Counted from the stretch's first letter, positions 1 through 8,571 are shown. The stretch: DNA of 64,000 nt from DATATV01 sp036268615 (GCA_036268615.1 DATATV010000071.1:1-64000); one strand, 5' to 3'. Numbers and translations: made by a program. The notes: a model not told the origin generated them from the letters alone.

Positions 1-948
1 GCCGGTGGCGTACATGTGGTGGGCCCACACGGTGACCGACAGGGCGCCGATGGCCAGGGTCGCGTAGATCAGACCGCGATAGCCGAACAGCGGTTTTCGA
101 CTGAACACCGGGAAGATCTCACTGACGATGCCGAAGAACGGTAGCGCCACGATGTAGACCTCGGGGTGTCCGAAGAACCAGAACAGGTGCTGCCAGAGGA
201 TCACGCCACCGTTGGCCGGGTCGAAGATGTGCGCGCCCAGGTGCCGGTCTGCCTCAAGGCCCAGCAGGGCCGCGGTGAGGATCGGGAACGCCAGCAGGAT
301 CAGCACGCTGGTGACCAGGATGTTCCAGGTGAAGATCGGCATCCGGAACATCGTCATACCCGGCGCGCGCAGGCAGATGACCGTGGTGGTCATGTTCACG
401 CCACCGAGGATCGTGCCGAGACCGGAGAGCACCAGACCGGTGATCCACAGGTCGGCGCCGACACCCGGGGAGTGGATCGCGTCGGACAGCGGCGTGTAGG
501 CGAACCAGCCGAAGTCCGCGGCGCCGCCCGGGGTGAGGAAGCCCGACAGCACGATCAACCCGCCGATCAGGTACGCCCAGTAGGAGAAGGCGTTGAGTCG
601 CGGGAAGGCCACGTCCGGCGCGCCGATCTGCAACGGCAGGATGTAGTTGGCGAACCCGAACAGGATCGGCGTCGCATACAGCAGCAGCATGATCGTGCCG
701 TGCATGGTGAACAGCTGGTTGTACTGCTCCTGGGACAGGAACTGCAGACCCGGCCGCGCCAACTCGGTCCGCATCAGCAGCGCCATCACGCCACCGACCA
801 GGAAGAACCCGAACGACGTGGTCAGGTACATGATGCCCAGCATCTTCGGGTCCGTGGTGCGGAACATCCGCAGCAGGTACGAACCCTTGACCGACTCCCG
901 CGCCGGATATGGGCGGGTGGCGATCGGCTGGGGCGCTACGGCCGTCAC
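1..948 (-). CDS. ctaD: Cytochrome c oxidase subunit I, N-terminal part (cut by window edge)
   Basis: Subunit I of the aa3-type terminal oxidase, the haem-copper core in the plasma membrane that reduces oxygen to water and pumps protons. Only the first 316 residues are present; family members run to roughly 550-590, so the gene continues off the left edge. Visible signatures are the helix-II segment FTMHGTIMLLLYATPILFG with a haem-ligand His, and FGHPEVYIVALP, which carries the CuB-ligand His and the cross-linked Tyr. The GTG start has AGGAGG about four bases upstream. It is transcribed leftward, divergent from the DUF305-like lipoprotein gene across a 457-base gap. Identification is secure; which paralogue it is cannot be told from a fragment. 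Confidence 0.96.
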   Translation of the reverse strand, partial: MTAVAPQPIATRPYPARESVKGSYLLRMFRTTDPKMLGIMYLTTSFGFFLVGGVMALLMRTELARPGLQFLSQEQYNQLFTMHGTIMLLLYATPILFGFANYILPLQIGAPDVAFPRLNAFSYWAYLIGGLIVLSGFLTPGGAADFGWFAYTPLSDAIHSPGVGADLWITGLVLSGLGTILGGVNMTTTVICLRAPGMTMFRMPIFTWNILVTSVLILLAFPILTAALLGLEADRHLGAHIFDPANGGVILWQHLFWFFGHPEVYIVALPFFGIVSEIFPVFSRKPLFGYRGLIYATLAIGALSVTVWAHHMYATG

Positions 949-1405
949 GGTGCCTCCTGCACTGACCTGGTGAAACCTGTCCAGCTCCCCGACGGCCACC
1001 ATCTGCGACAGGCATGGGCACGACGACCAGGGCGCTGCAGAAGGGATGTTAGACCGCGAGCGAGCGACCGGCCGAGCTGGGCCACGCTCCACACCGGTGG
1101 GCTCCCCCACAGGCGTTGATCAGCGTGATCGCCGTCACCAGCAATAATCCCGGCTCATCCGGTCTGTCCGGGTCGGACCACCCGGCGGGGCCCGCAGACC
1201 GGGAGCACACTGCGAGCGTGTTGGCGGCCGGTCATACCCTATGGCGCAACGCACGTCGGGGGCCGCGGCCAGCACTGGCCAGCACTGTCAGCGCACCGCC
1301 GCACCTGACACCGTCGAGTTCGGCGCCGGATCGGCCCTGTGTGGTCCGGTCGCCGGGATCTGCTGCTGTCGAGTTGATGCTGCCGAGTAGGGAAGAGAAC
1401 AGACC
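949..1405. other. Divergent intergenic region, no gene seen
   Basis: This 457-base gap separates the oppositely oriented ctaD and DUF305-like genes and must hold both promoters. I see no convincing short gene, RNA or operator; open frames here are antisense or GC-driven shadows without ribosome binding sites. Confidence 0.5.
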
Positions 1406-2056
1406 GTGCGAACCACCGTCGTCCGTGGCACCACGACCGCCATGCTGCTCAGCGCCGCCGCCCTCGTCCTGGCCGGCTGCGCGGCCCACCAGTACGCGGC
1501 GCCGGCCGGGGCCGGTGACAGCGTGTCCTACGGGAACCCGCCCGCCACCACGACGACGGCCCCCACGTCCTCGTCGAGTGTGCCGCCCGCGCCGACCACG
1601 GCCAGCGCCACGCACAACCAGGCCGATGTGACCTTCGTCGGTGATGTGGTGCTGCTGCGCCAGCAGGCCGTCCAACTGGGCACGCTCGGCGCCAGCAAGG
1701 GCACCAACAGCGACCTCAAGGCGCTGGCCAACTCGCTGGCCGACGAGCAGTACCCGGCGGTCGACACGCTGACCGGCTGGCTGACCCAGTGGGGCGCGAG
1801 CGTGCCCTCCAGCACCAGCACGGTGACCGGCCTGCTCAGCAGCAGCCAGCTGGAGCAGTTGGAAGGGCTCAGCGGCAGCGCGTTCGACACCAAGTGGGTG
1901 CAGGACATGACCGCCAACCACCAGGCGGTCGCGACCGCGGCCGGCACCGAGGCGAGCAGCGGCCAGAACACCCAGGCCAAGCAGGTCGCGCAGAACCTGG
2001 TGACCGCCGAGCAGGACGAGCTGACCCAGCTGTCCGCCCTGAACGTCCAGGGCTGA
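1406..2056 (+). CDS. DUF305-like secreted lipoprotein with degenerate histidines
   Basis: A 216-residue exported lipoprotein. The N-terminus is a type II signal peptide ending in a VLAGC lipobox (Cys25), followed by a Thr/Ala/Ser/Pro-rich linker to about residue 70. The rest has the DUF305 ferritin-like layout of two helix pairs: a GWLTQWG segment closes the first, and FDTKWVQDMTANHQAV opens the second. Family members usually carry HH pairs where this protein has RQ in the first half and NH in the second, so metal binding is doubtful. The start is GTG with GGAAG upstream. It stands alone and ends at a strong hairpin. DUF4142 is a related alternative label. The function is unknown; DUF305 proteins are sometimes linked to copper. 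Confidence 0.75.
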   Translation: MRTTVVRGTTTAMLLSAAALVLAGCAAHQYAAPAGAGDSVSYGNPPATTTTAPTSSSSVPPAPTTASATHNQADVTFVGDVVLLRQQAVQLGTLGASKGTNSDLKALANSLADEQYPAVDTLTGWLTQWGASVPSSTSTVTGLLSSSQLEQLEGLSGSAFDTKWVQDMTANHQAVATAAGTEASSGQNTQAKQVAQNLVTAEQDELTQLSALNVQG

Positions 2057-2063
2057 GCCGCGC

Positions 2064-2091
2064 GGGGCGACCGGTGAAAACCGGTCGCCCC
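2064..2091 (+). terminator. Rho-independent-type hairpin
   Basis: A perfect 12-bp GC-rich stem (GGGGCGACCGGT and its complement) closes a GAAA loop eight bases after the DUF305-like stop codon. There is no U tract, as is common for actinomycete terminators. Confidence 0.85.
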
Positions 2092-2119
2092 GACGTGTTC
2101 GCGCCGGCAGGATCGGTTG

Positions 2120-3016
2120 ATGCCCGCGTCCACTCCCGAACACCGGCAACTGGTGGCCGACGCACTCACCGCCGCGTTGGCCGTCGCCGCCGAGCACGGT
2201 CTGCGGGAGATCCGGCCGGTGGTGTTGAAGGACGGCGCGAACCTCCTGGTGCACCTATCCCCCGCGCCGGTGGTCGCCCGGATCGCCACCATGACCGGCC
2301 TGGTCCGGCCCGACGTGGGCGCGAACCTGGCCCGGGACCTGTCCATCGCGAGCTACCTGACCGGCACCGGCGCGGCGGCCGTGCCGCCCACCGGTGAGCT
2401 GCCGCCCGGCCCGCACCACCGGGACGGCCACGCGATCACGTTCTGGCGCTACGTCGCGCACGATCCCGACCACCGGTACGAACCGGCCGAGTTCGCGCTG
2501 CTGCTCGCCGACCTGCACGCTGCGCTGCGCGACTATCCCGGTCAGCTGCCCGACCTGCCGCCGCTGGACGTGGCCGGCACGACCCGGCTGCTCGACGCGG
2601 CCGGCCTGATCACGCCGGCCGAACTCGCCGAGCTCACGGCCGCCGGCGACCGCATCGCCGCCGCCCTGCGCGCCGCCGACGAGCCCGGTCAGCCCCTGCA
2701 CGGCGATGCCCACCCCGGCAACGTGTTGCACACCGCCGACGGTCCACTGTGGAATGACTTCGAGGACACGTGGCGCGGCCCGGTCGCCTGGGATCTTGCC
2801 TGTCTGGCACAGACCGGTCGACTGGACGGGCGGGCCGCACTGGCGGGTTATCCGGGTGCGCCCGGACTCGACGAGCTGGGCATTTCGCGTGTGGCCCGGA
2901 ATCTCCAGGGCACGTTGTGGGCGTTGCTGATGGCCGTGCCGTTTCCCGCTCGCCGGGACAGCGGGCAGACCTGGTTGCGTACCTGGCAACGGTCCACGGG
3001 GACCGAGTCCGGCTGA
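2120..3016 (+). CDS. APH-family phosphotransferase (aminoglycoside/choline kinase fold)
   Basis: A 298-residue cytoplasmic kinase-fold protein of the APH family. Seen: the catalytic-loop motif LHGDAHPGNVLHT near residues 193-205 and the metal-binding DFEDT about ten residues later. The N-lobe is short, and GANLLVHLSP sits where the nucleotide-binding lysine strand is expected. The substrate cannot be told: family members phosphorylate aminoglycosides, macrolides, choline, homoserine or other metabolites. ATG at 2120 is chosen over an adjacent TTG because GCAGGA lies about eight bases upstream. It sits alone between a terminator and a convergent SDR gene whose stop is only a few bases away. 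No resistance role can be inferred from context. Confidence 0.85.
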   Translation: MPASTPEHRQLVADALTAALAVAAEHGLREIRPVVLKDGANLLVHLSPAPVVARIATMTGLVRPDVGANLARDLSIASYLTGTGAAAVPPTGELPPGPHHRDGHAITFWRYVAHDPDHRYEPAEFALLLADLHAALRDYPGQLPDLPPLDVAGTTRLLDAAGLITPAELAELTAAGDRIAAALRAADEPGQPLHGDAHPGNVLHTADGPLWNDFEDTWRGPVAWDLACLAQTGRLDGRAALAGYPGAPGLDELGISRVARNLQGTLWALLMAVPFPARRDSGQTWLRTWQRSTGTESG

Positions 3017-3021
3017 ACCGG

Positions 3022-3876
3022 CTACCGCAGGCTGGCGTGCGGTTCCGGCGGACCGCCCAGGGTGTGGCGCAGGGACAGCGGCGCGCTGCCGTCGAGATCG
3101 GTGACGCCCAGCCAGGCACCGAGTTCGGCGCCGATCAGGGCGCGGCCGGAGTAGTCCAGCAGGTTCTCGGTGGCATAGAGCGCGGCGATCACCCGGCCGG
3201 CGAACTGCGGCGACTCCCGGCGGGTGGCCGGCCGCGCGTCCGCCGGCAGGGTGGCCAGGTAGGCCCGGGCGCGTTCGGTGTCCAGGCCGCCCATCCAGAT
3301 CGACACGGCCGCGACGTGATGCGGGCGCAACTCCTTCGCCATGTCCGCGGCCATCTTGTCGGCACCCGCCTTCTGCGCCCCGTAAACAGGTCCGTGGAAG
3401 TAGGAGACCGCGCCGTAGTGGCCGGTGTTGACGATCAGCCCTCGGCCGTTGGCGATCAGCAGCGGCGCCGCATGCCAGCTCGCGACGAAGTGCGAGCGCA
3501 GCCCGACCGTGATCAGGTCGGCCGCGACGAGCGGCTTCTCCCAGAAACCGCCGGGCAGCGTGGTGCCGACCAGCTTGGCCGCGTTGTTGACCAGGATGTC
3601 GAGCCGGCCGTGCTCGCGACCGACCTGCGCGAACAGTTCGGCCACCGCGTCGTCGTCGGCGTGGTCGACGGCCACCGGGATGCCCCGGCCGCCGGCCTGG
3701 TCGACCAGCGCGGCGGTCTCGGCGATGGTGCCGCCGTGCGGCGAGTCGTCCGGCCGCTGGCTGCGCCCGGTCACGTACACCGTCGCCCCGGACTGCCCGA
3801 GTGCGACGGCGATGCCCTTGCCCGCACCCCGACTGGCTCCGGTCACCACGGCCACCGTCGGATCATCAACCGCCAC
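3022..3876 (-). CDS. Short-chain dehydrogenase/reductase, DHRS1-like
   Basis: A 284-residue Rossmann-fold oxidoreductase. Seen: the N-terminal cofactor motif TGASRGAGKGI, NNAA in mid-protein, and the active-site YGAQK with the downstream helix KMAADMAKELRPHHVAAVS, which is typical of DHRS1-type members. The usual catalytic Ser 13 residues before Tyr appears to be Gly (NTGHYG in place of the SSxxG pattern), with Thr one residue earlier; activity may therefore be altered or use another residue. It is divergently transcribed from an ArsR-family regulator 70 bases away, which probably controls it. The substrate is unknown. Confidence 0.88.
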   Translation of the reverse strand: MAVDDPTVAVVTGASRGAGKGIAVALGQSGATVYVTGRSQRPDDSPHGGTIAETAALVDQAGGRGIPVAVDHADDDAVAELFAQVGREHGRLDILVNNAAKLVGTTLPGGFWEKPLVAADLITVGLRSHFVASWHAAPLLIANGRGLIVNTGHYGAVSYFHGPVYGAQKAGADKMAADMAKELRPHHVAAVSIWMGGLDTERARAYLATLPADARPATRRESPQFAGRVIAALYATENLLDYSGRALIGAELGAWLGVTDLDGSAPLSLRHTLGGPPEPHASLR

Positions 3877-3945
3877 AACGCACCCCGCTCAGACTCAGTG
3901 TTTGATCGCCGTCATACAGTTGCGAGTGTACGATCACGGTCGAAC

Positions 3946-4302
3946 ATGTCAAGCACGAGGAGGTGCGCCATCGCCGAGCCCGCCACCCGCCGTGGCCGGA
4001 ACCTGGTGCACACCGACCCGGCCGAGGTGACCCTGCAGGACGCGCTGGACGCGCTCGCCGACCCGGTGCGCCGTTCGATCCTGCGTGAACTGTCCGACGA
4101 ACCCGACTTCACCAGGGCCTGCGGCACGTTCGACCTGCCGGTGTCCAAGGCCACCGCGAGCCATCACTTCACCGTGCTGCGCGCGGCCGGTCTGCTGGAG
4201 CAGGTGGACCGCGGCGCGCGGCGGTTCAACCGGCTGCGCCGGGCCGAGTTCGACGCGCGTTTCCCCGGTCTGCTCACGCTCGTGTTCGCCGAACGCGGCT
4301 GA
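3946..4302 (+). CDS. ArsR-family winged-helix repressor
   Basis: A 118-residue DNA-binding protein with the compact winged-helix core DALADPVRRSILRELS followed by a recognition helix around SKATASHHFTVLRAAGLL. No metal-binding CxC motif is seen, so it is probably not a metal sensor; similar proteins repress a neighbouring oxidoreductase and respond to small molecules. It lies divergent to the SDR gene, the likely target. The start is uncertain: ATG at 3946 has no good ribosome binding site, while a strong GAGGAGG at 3957-3963 sits six bases before an in-frame ATC at 3970, which would remove eight residues. Confidence 0.85.
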   Translation: MSSTRRCAIAEPATRRGRNLVHTDPAEVTLQDALDALADPVRRSILRELSDEPDFTRACGTFDLPVSKATASHHFTVLRAAGLLEQVDRGARRFNRLRRAEFDARFPGLLTLVFAERG

Positions 4303-4323
4303 GCACCGCTGGTTCGGGTCGCG

Positions 4324-4731
4324 TCAGTCGGCGCTGAGCAGCATGACCAGATCGTCCCGGCCGAACATCGCGGCCGCGTCCAGCGCGGAGGGGGTGCCGG
4401 CCTTCGGGTCGGCGCCGCCGGCCAACAGCGCGAGCACGATCTCGGTCTCGCCCTTGAACACCGCGCCGGCGATCGGCGTCTGACCGCGGTCGTTGCCCCG
4501 GTTGGGGTCAGCGCCCCGGTCCAGCAACAGCTTCACCACGTCGTGCCGGCCGTGGTAGGCGGCGAGCATGAGCAGCGTGTCGCCGCTGTCGTTGGTCAGG
4601 TTCACCGGCGTGCCGGCGTCCAGGTAGTCGGTCAGCGCGGTGGTGTCCCCGCTCCTGGCCAGCCCGAAGATCTTGGTCGCCAGCTCGATCACCGCGTCCT
4701 CGGCACCGGTTTCGGCGGCGTCCTCGGCCAT
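4324..4731 (-). CDS. Ankyrin-repeat protein
   Basis: A 135-residue soluble protein made almost entirely of ankyrin repeats after a short N-terminal helix (about 25 residues). Repeat cores visible include GDTLLMLAAYHGRHDVVKLL, DRGADPNRGNDRGQTPIAGA and GTPSALDAAAMFGRDDLVML, giving three to four units. Such proteins act as protein-binding scaffolds; the partner is unknown. The ATG overlaps the stop of the upstream DUF998 gene by one base (TGATG), so the two are translationally coupled and may act together at the membrane. A longer frame upstream exists but lies inside the DUF998 gene and is rejected. Confidence 0.9.
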   Translation of the reverse strand: MAEDAAETGAEDAVIELATKIFGLARSGDTTALTDYLDAGTPVNLTNDSGDTLLMLAAYHGRHDVVKLLLDRGADPNRGNDRGQTPIAGAVFKGETEIVLALLAGGADPKAGTPSALDAAAMFGRDDLVMLLSAD

Positions 4732-5528
4732 CAGGCGGTTCCGGTCGCGAGCTGCGCGCGGTGGACCGTCGACGCGCGGTGCGCCCACAGCGCCAGGACC
4801 ACCAGGATCGCGATGTCCACCAGGCCCATCAGCCGTTCGACCAGACCGGTCGGCACCCCGGAGGTGCCCGACGAATGGGTCATCCGGATCACGAAGAACG
4901 AGATCAGGAACGGCAGCAGGCAGGGCACCGACGCCAACGACAGGCCCTGGCTGGTCAGCGCGAACCGCCGCCAGTTCGGGTGCTTGCGGTGCTGCCAGCC
5001 GATCACCAGGCTGGCGAAGGGCAGGCTGGCACACGCGGCCGCGGTCGAGTAGAGGTGGATCGCGCCCCGGACGGAATCAGTGCCGCTGTTCGGGTCCTTG
5101 GTGAAACTGGCGATGCCGACCAGGAAAATGCACCAGCTGAACATCAGGATGGACGCCGGCCGACCGCGCAAGACGCCGTGCCAGACCATTTTCACCATGA
5201 TCGCCAGCGAGCCGATGCTCATGATGTCCAGCGCCGAGTCGAACACCCAGCCGTAGCGCGTAACTCCGTAATCACTCAACATGCCGAAAATCGGGTTGAC
5301 CCCGCCCCAGTCGGGCAGCAGATGCAATCCGACCATCATCACGGCGGCGACAACAAAGGCCAACAGACCAAAAGGGACAAGCAACCGATTACCGAATGCC
5401 GCGACCCGATGGACCCGTGGCCGACCGAACATCGGCTGACCGAAAACGCGCCAGAAGGCCACGGTCGCCGGATTGGTCAATTCCACCAGGTCTGCCGGGG
5501 ACCCCGCCTCGATGACCTCCGCCTGCAT
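4731..5528 (-). CDS. DUF998-like multi-pass membrane protein
   Basis: A 265-residue integral membrane protein with an N-terminal cytoplasmic tail of about 45 residues followed by six or so hydrophobic segments, beginning with LLVPFGLLAFVVAAVMMVGL. The pattern of a long periplasmic loop after helix 1 (LLPDWGGVNPIFGMLSDYG) and a central FTKDPN turn is consistent with the DUF998 family. No catalytic motif is recognised. It is the first gene of a two-gene unit with the ankyrin protein. The start is ATG at the beginning of the frame, with only weak upstream purines. The function is unknown. Confidence 0.75.
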   Translation of the reverse strand: MQAEVIEAGSPADLVELTNPATVAFWRVFGQPMFGRPRVHRVAAFGNRLLVPFGLLAFVVAAVMMVGLHLLPDWGGVNPIFGMLSDYGVTRYGWVFDSALDIMSIGSLAIMVKMVWHGVLRGRPASILMFSWCIFLVGIASFTKDPNSGTDSVRGAIHLYSTAAACASLPFASLVIGWQHRKHPNWRRFALTSQGLSLASVPCLLPFLISFFVIRMTHSSGTSGVPTGLVERLMGLVDIAILVVLALWAHRASTVHRAQLATGTA

Positions 5529-5803
5529 CGATTTCCCCTCTCGACCACTACCCCGTGCCGGTGGTCGCGGCTTCGACGCCGGACCAACCGAATCCCTGTC
5601 CTACGCAACAGTGTTGATCCCCCGGCAGAGCGTCGCCAGGCGGCTGGCCCCCGAACAGGTGGTGGAGTTGTCCCCACCGCCCGACGGAGTAATGGTCTTC
5701 GAGACTACCGGACGCCGGTTCGCGCGGGTCGCTGCCGCGCGAACTCCGGCGGGGTCGATGCTTCAGTCGGTTTTCGACCGGCAGCCAATCGACTCGAACC
5801 GAC

Positions 5804-5932
5804 TCAATGTCGCCGGTCAGCCTTTCGGGCCGCCCGCCGGCGACGCGCGGCCTGCGCGGCCACCCGGCAGCCCTTGGCCGAGTCGGCCAGTTCCTTGGCC
5901 CGGTAGCGCGCGATGTCCAGTTCGTAACCCAT
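5804..5932 (-). CDS. Small basic protein, 42 residues, unknown
   Basis: A short gene beginning MGYELDIARYRAKELADSAKG and ending in an Arg/Lys/Ala-rich tail (about a third basic residues). The start is well supported: AGGGGAG lies six bases before ATG, and a plausible sigma-70 promoter sits 45 bases further up in an unusually AT-rich stretch. I do not recognise a family. The sequence predicts an amphipathic, highly charged helix, compatible with nucleic-acid or membrane-surface binding, but this is inference. It lies between the PucR stop and the DUF998 gene, all on the same strand, with its own promoter. Confidence 0.6.
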   Translation of the reverse strand: MGYELDIARYRAKELADSAKGCRVAAQAARRRRAARKADRRH

Positions 5933-5976
5933 GTCCACTCCCCTGGGATGAGACCGGCCCGGTTGCCGGCTATCAC

Positions 5977-6006
5977 AGCATAGCTTTAGCAAGGACCATT
6001 GCACAA
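5977..6006 (-). promoter_or_regulatory. Candidate sigma-70-type promoter for the 42-residue gene
   Basis: Reading leftward, TTGTGC and TATGCT are separated by 18 bases, 45 bases before the ATG. The surrounding 60 bases are strikingly AT-rich for this genome, and a CAAGAA-N14-TTCTTG inverted repeat (6004-6029) overlaps the upstream element, suggesting regulation. Confidence 0.45.
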
Positions 6007-6030
6007 GAAACCTTGATAAAGACTTCTTGA

Positions 6031-7521
6031 TCAGGCTCGCAGGGCCAGATAGACGTCCACCCGTTGGGTGAAGTCGGACAGGTCCACCCCGGCCAGCTCC
6101 TCGACCCGGCCGATTCGGTAGTGCAACGTGTTGACGTGCAGGTGCAGCCGGGCGGCGGCCTTCGACCAGGACCCCGAGCAGTCCAGAAAGACCCGCAGCG
6201 TGTCCAGTAGTTCGGCGCCGTGCGCGTGGTCGTAGTCCAGGACCGGCCCGAGCAGCCTGCGGCGCAACGCGGCGCGCAGTTCGCCCGGCACCCCGGCCAG
6301 CAGCAACTGGTGCACCGCGACCTCGGCGCCGGCCACCACCTCGGTCCGGCCGGTCCGACGCAGCCCCACGTCCACGGCGTGGCCGGCCTCCTGCATGGCC
6401 GCCCGCACCTCGGCCGGCCCGACCACCGAGCTGATCCCCAGCACCAGCCGGTCGCCGGCCAGCCCCGGCTCGACCAGGCGCAGCGCGGCCCTGGCCCGGT
6501 CGGCGAGGTCGGCGTCCGACTCGTCCGCGGCGGGCAGCAGCGCGTAGCCCCGATCGGGTGCGACGCCCAGCGCGCCGACCCGGTCGGCCGGCGCGAGCAG
6601 GTCGACCAGTTCGGCCAGCACCGGCAGCCCGAGTGAGTCGGGCGCGGCCAGCGCGAGCACCCGCACCGGCCGGTCCAGGTCGAGACCGACGGCCCGCGCG
6701 GTCGCGGCCAGTTCGGCCGGCCCGGCCGTGCCGGCGAGCACGTCGGTCAGCACCGGACCGGTCATCCGGTTGGCCACCGCACGGCTCTCCCGCTGCCGAA
6801 ACCGATACACCCCAACGAGATCGACGAGTTCGGCGACGGTCTCGTCGGTCGGCGGCACCGGCTGCGGCCAGGCCAGGAACCACTGGGTGAGCCGTGGCCC
6901 GGTCGGGTCGTCGATCGGCAGCACCCGGCTGTCGCCCGGCCGGGACCGCCGGAAGAACTCACCGACCAACCGGGTCAGCCGGGCCGGTGCGGGGGCCGGG
7001 CCGGCCGCGGCGACCACCCGGCCCAGCGGGGTGAGCACCCAGCACGGCCCACCCAACTCGGCCGCGCCGATGGCCAGCAACTCGGTCAGGCCGGTGCCGC
7101 CGGCGACGGCCGCGACCAGTCGACGCCGCCGGCCGGCCCCGAGTTGTTCGCCGGCCAGGGCGAGGCCGACCCGGTCGGTGATCACCGCGAAGGACAGGTC
7201 CGGCGCACCCTCCAGCAACGGCACCCCGCGCCGCCGGCACTGCTCGACCAGGGCGGGCGGCAGCACGCCGGTGTCCGCGTCGCAGGCGATCAGCGCGGCC
7301 ACGCCGGCCTCGGCCAACGCGGCCACGAACCGGGGAACATCCGCGTCGGTGCGCAGCCACAACAATCCGCTCAACACGAGTTCGCCGCCGGCCAGGAACC
7401 GAGCCGGATCGGGCAGTTCGGTGCCGTAGATCCGGGACACCGGCCGATCCAGCGCCCGCTGCCCGGCCCGCACCGTCAACCGCAGCTCGGCCATCGCCGC
7501 CACCGCTCGTACCGACACCAT
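6031..7521 (-). CDS. pucR: PucR-family transcriptional regulator of purine catabolism
   Basis: A 496-residue regulator. The N-terminal PucR domain (about 1-120) starts MVSVRAVAAMAELRLTV and contains ELPDPARFLAGGELVLSGLL; a middle GGDEF-like/sensory region follows; the C-terminal PucR-type helix-turn-helix is SWSKAAARLHLHVNTLHYRI near residues 445-465. In Bacillus subtilis PucR controls urate degradation genes, which fits the xanthine dehydrogenase operon transcribed away from it 170 bases off. ATG at 7521 is chosen over an upstream TTG because GGAGGG lies nine bases before it. It probably regulates the divergent operon and itself from the shared intergenic region. Confidence 0.9.
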   Translation of the reverse strand: MVSVRAVAAMAELRLTVRAGQRALDRPVSRIYGTELPDPARFLAGGELVLSGLLWLRTDADVPRFVAALAEAGVAALIACDADTGVLPPALVEQCRRRGVPLLEGAPDLSFAVITDRVGLALAGEQLGAGRRRRLVAAVAGGTGLTELLAIGAAELGGPCWVLTPLGRVVAAAGPAPAPARLTRLVGEFFRRSRPGDSRVLPIDDPTGPRLTQWFLAWPQPVPPTDETVAELVDLVGVYRFRQRESRAVANRMTGPVLTDVLAGTAGPAELAATARAVGLDLDRPVRVLALAAPDSLGLPVLAELVDLLAPADRVGALGVAPDRGYALLPAADESDADLADRARAALRLVEPGLAGDRLVLGISSVVGPAEVRAAMQEAGHAVDVGLRRTGRTEVVAGAEVAVHQLLLAGVPGELRAALRRRLLGPVLDYDHAHGAELLDTLRVFLDCSGSWSKAAARLHLHVNTLHYRIGRVEELAGVDLSDFTQRVDVYLALRA

Positions 7522-7692
7522 TCGGGCGCCCTCCAACCGGGTTCACGCCGACGTAATGCCGGTGCGCTTGGATGATGCTACAAATGGCGATCGGCGATCG
7601 ACCGCCCGATTCGTGGCTTCCCCACCTAGCCGATGACCAGCGGGTTCGGTGTACTCGGGGAATACGATCGGGTGAGGAGAGCGAGGTCATTC

Positions 7693-8571
7693 GTGGAGTT
7701 CCTGCGCCCTGCGAGTTGGGCGGACGCACTCGCGGCCAAGGCCGAGCACCCGGACGCGGTGCCGATCGCCGGTGGCACCGACGTGATGGTCGAGCTCAAC
7801 TTCGACCACCGCAGGCCGCCCGCGCTGCTGGACCTGACCCCGGTGCGCGAACTCGCCGACTGGACCCCGTCCGGTGACCGGCTGCGGATCGGCGCCGGCG
7901 TCCCCTACACCCGGCTGATCACCGAACTGGGCGACCAGCTGCCCGGCCTGGCGATGGCCGGCCGCACGGTGGGCTCCCCGCAGATCCGCAACCGGGGCAC
8001 CGTCGGCGGCAACCTGGGCACCGCCTCCCCGGCCGGCGACATCCACCCGGTGCTGCTCGCCTGCGACGCGCGGATCGAGGTCGAGTCGGTGCGCGGCACC
8101 CGGTTGATCCCGGCCGGCGAGTTCTACCTCGGGGTGAAGCGCAACGCGCTCGCCGCCGACGAGCTGATCGCCGCCGTGCACCTGGCGCCGGCCGACGGCC
8201 CGCAGCAGTTCGCCAAGGTCGGCACCCGCAACGCGATGGTGATCGCGGTCTGCGCGTTCGGCCTGCGGCTGTCCCCGGCCACCGGCACCGTCGGCGCCGC
8301 CATCGGCTCGGCCGCGCCCACCCCTCGATCGGCGGTGGACGCCGAGCGCTTCCTCACCGAGGAACTGGAAAGCCGTTGGCAGCACCGAAATCCACTGCCG
8401 GACTCGATGGTCCGCCGATTCGGCGAGCTGGTCGCGGCAGCCGCCGCACCCATCGACGACGTGCGCGGCAGCGCGGCCTACCGCCGGCACGCGCTGGCCG
8501 TGCTGGCCCGGCGCACGCTGGGCTGGGCCTGGCAGGACTACCAGGCAGGGAGGTGGCCGGCATGCGCCTGA
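7693..8571 (+). CDS. xdhB: Xanthine dehydrogenase, FAD-binding subunit
   Basis: The medium, FAD-binding subunit (292 residues, CoxM/CutM type) of a molybdenum hydroxylase, passing electrons from the iron-sulphur subunit to FAD and on to NAD. Seen: AGGTDVMVELNF near the N-terminus and TVGSPQIRNRGTVGGNLGTA, the two family FAD-binding signatures. It is cytoplasmic. GTG at 7693 is preferred because GAGGT lies just upstream and the homologous protein start (EFLRP) follows directly; a start 20 codons earlier would add unrelated sequence. It is the first gene of a four-gene overlapping operon with the 2Fe-2S subunit, 8-oxoguanine deaminase and the molybdopterin subunit, divergent from pucR. Confidence 0.93.
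   Translation: MEFLRPASWADALAAKAEHPDAVPIAGGTDVMVELNFDHRRPPALLDLTPVRELADWTPSGDRLRIGAGVPYTRLITELGDQLPGLAMAGRTVGSPQIRNRGTVGGNLGTASPAGDIHPVLLACDARIEVESVRGTRLIPAGEFYLGVKRNALAADELIAAVHLAPADGPQQFAKVGTRNAMVIAVCAFGLRLSPATGTVGAAIGSAAPTPRSAVDAERFLTEELESRWQHRNPLPDSMVRRFGELVAAAAAPIDDVRGSAAYRRHALAVLARRTLGWAWQDYQAGRWPACA

Noticed and set aside
7537..7692. PucR binding site between pucR and the xanthine dehydrogenase operon
   Set aside because: No sequence resembling the known Bacillus PucR element or a clear palindrome was found, though regulation there is likely.
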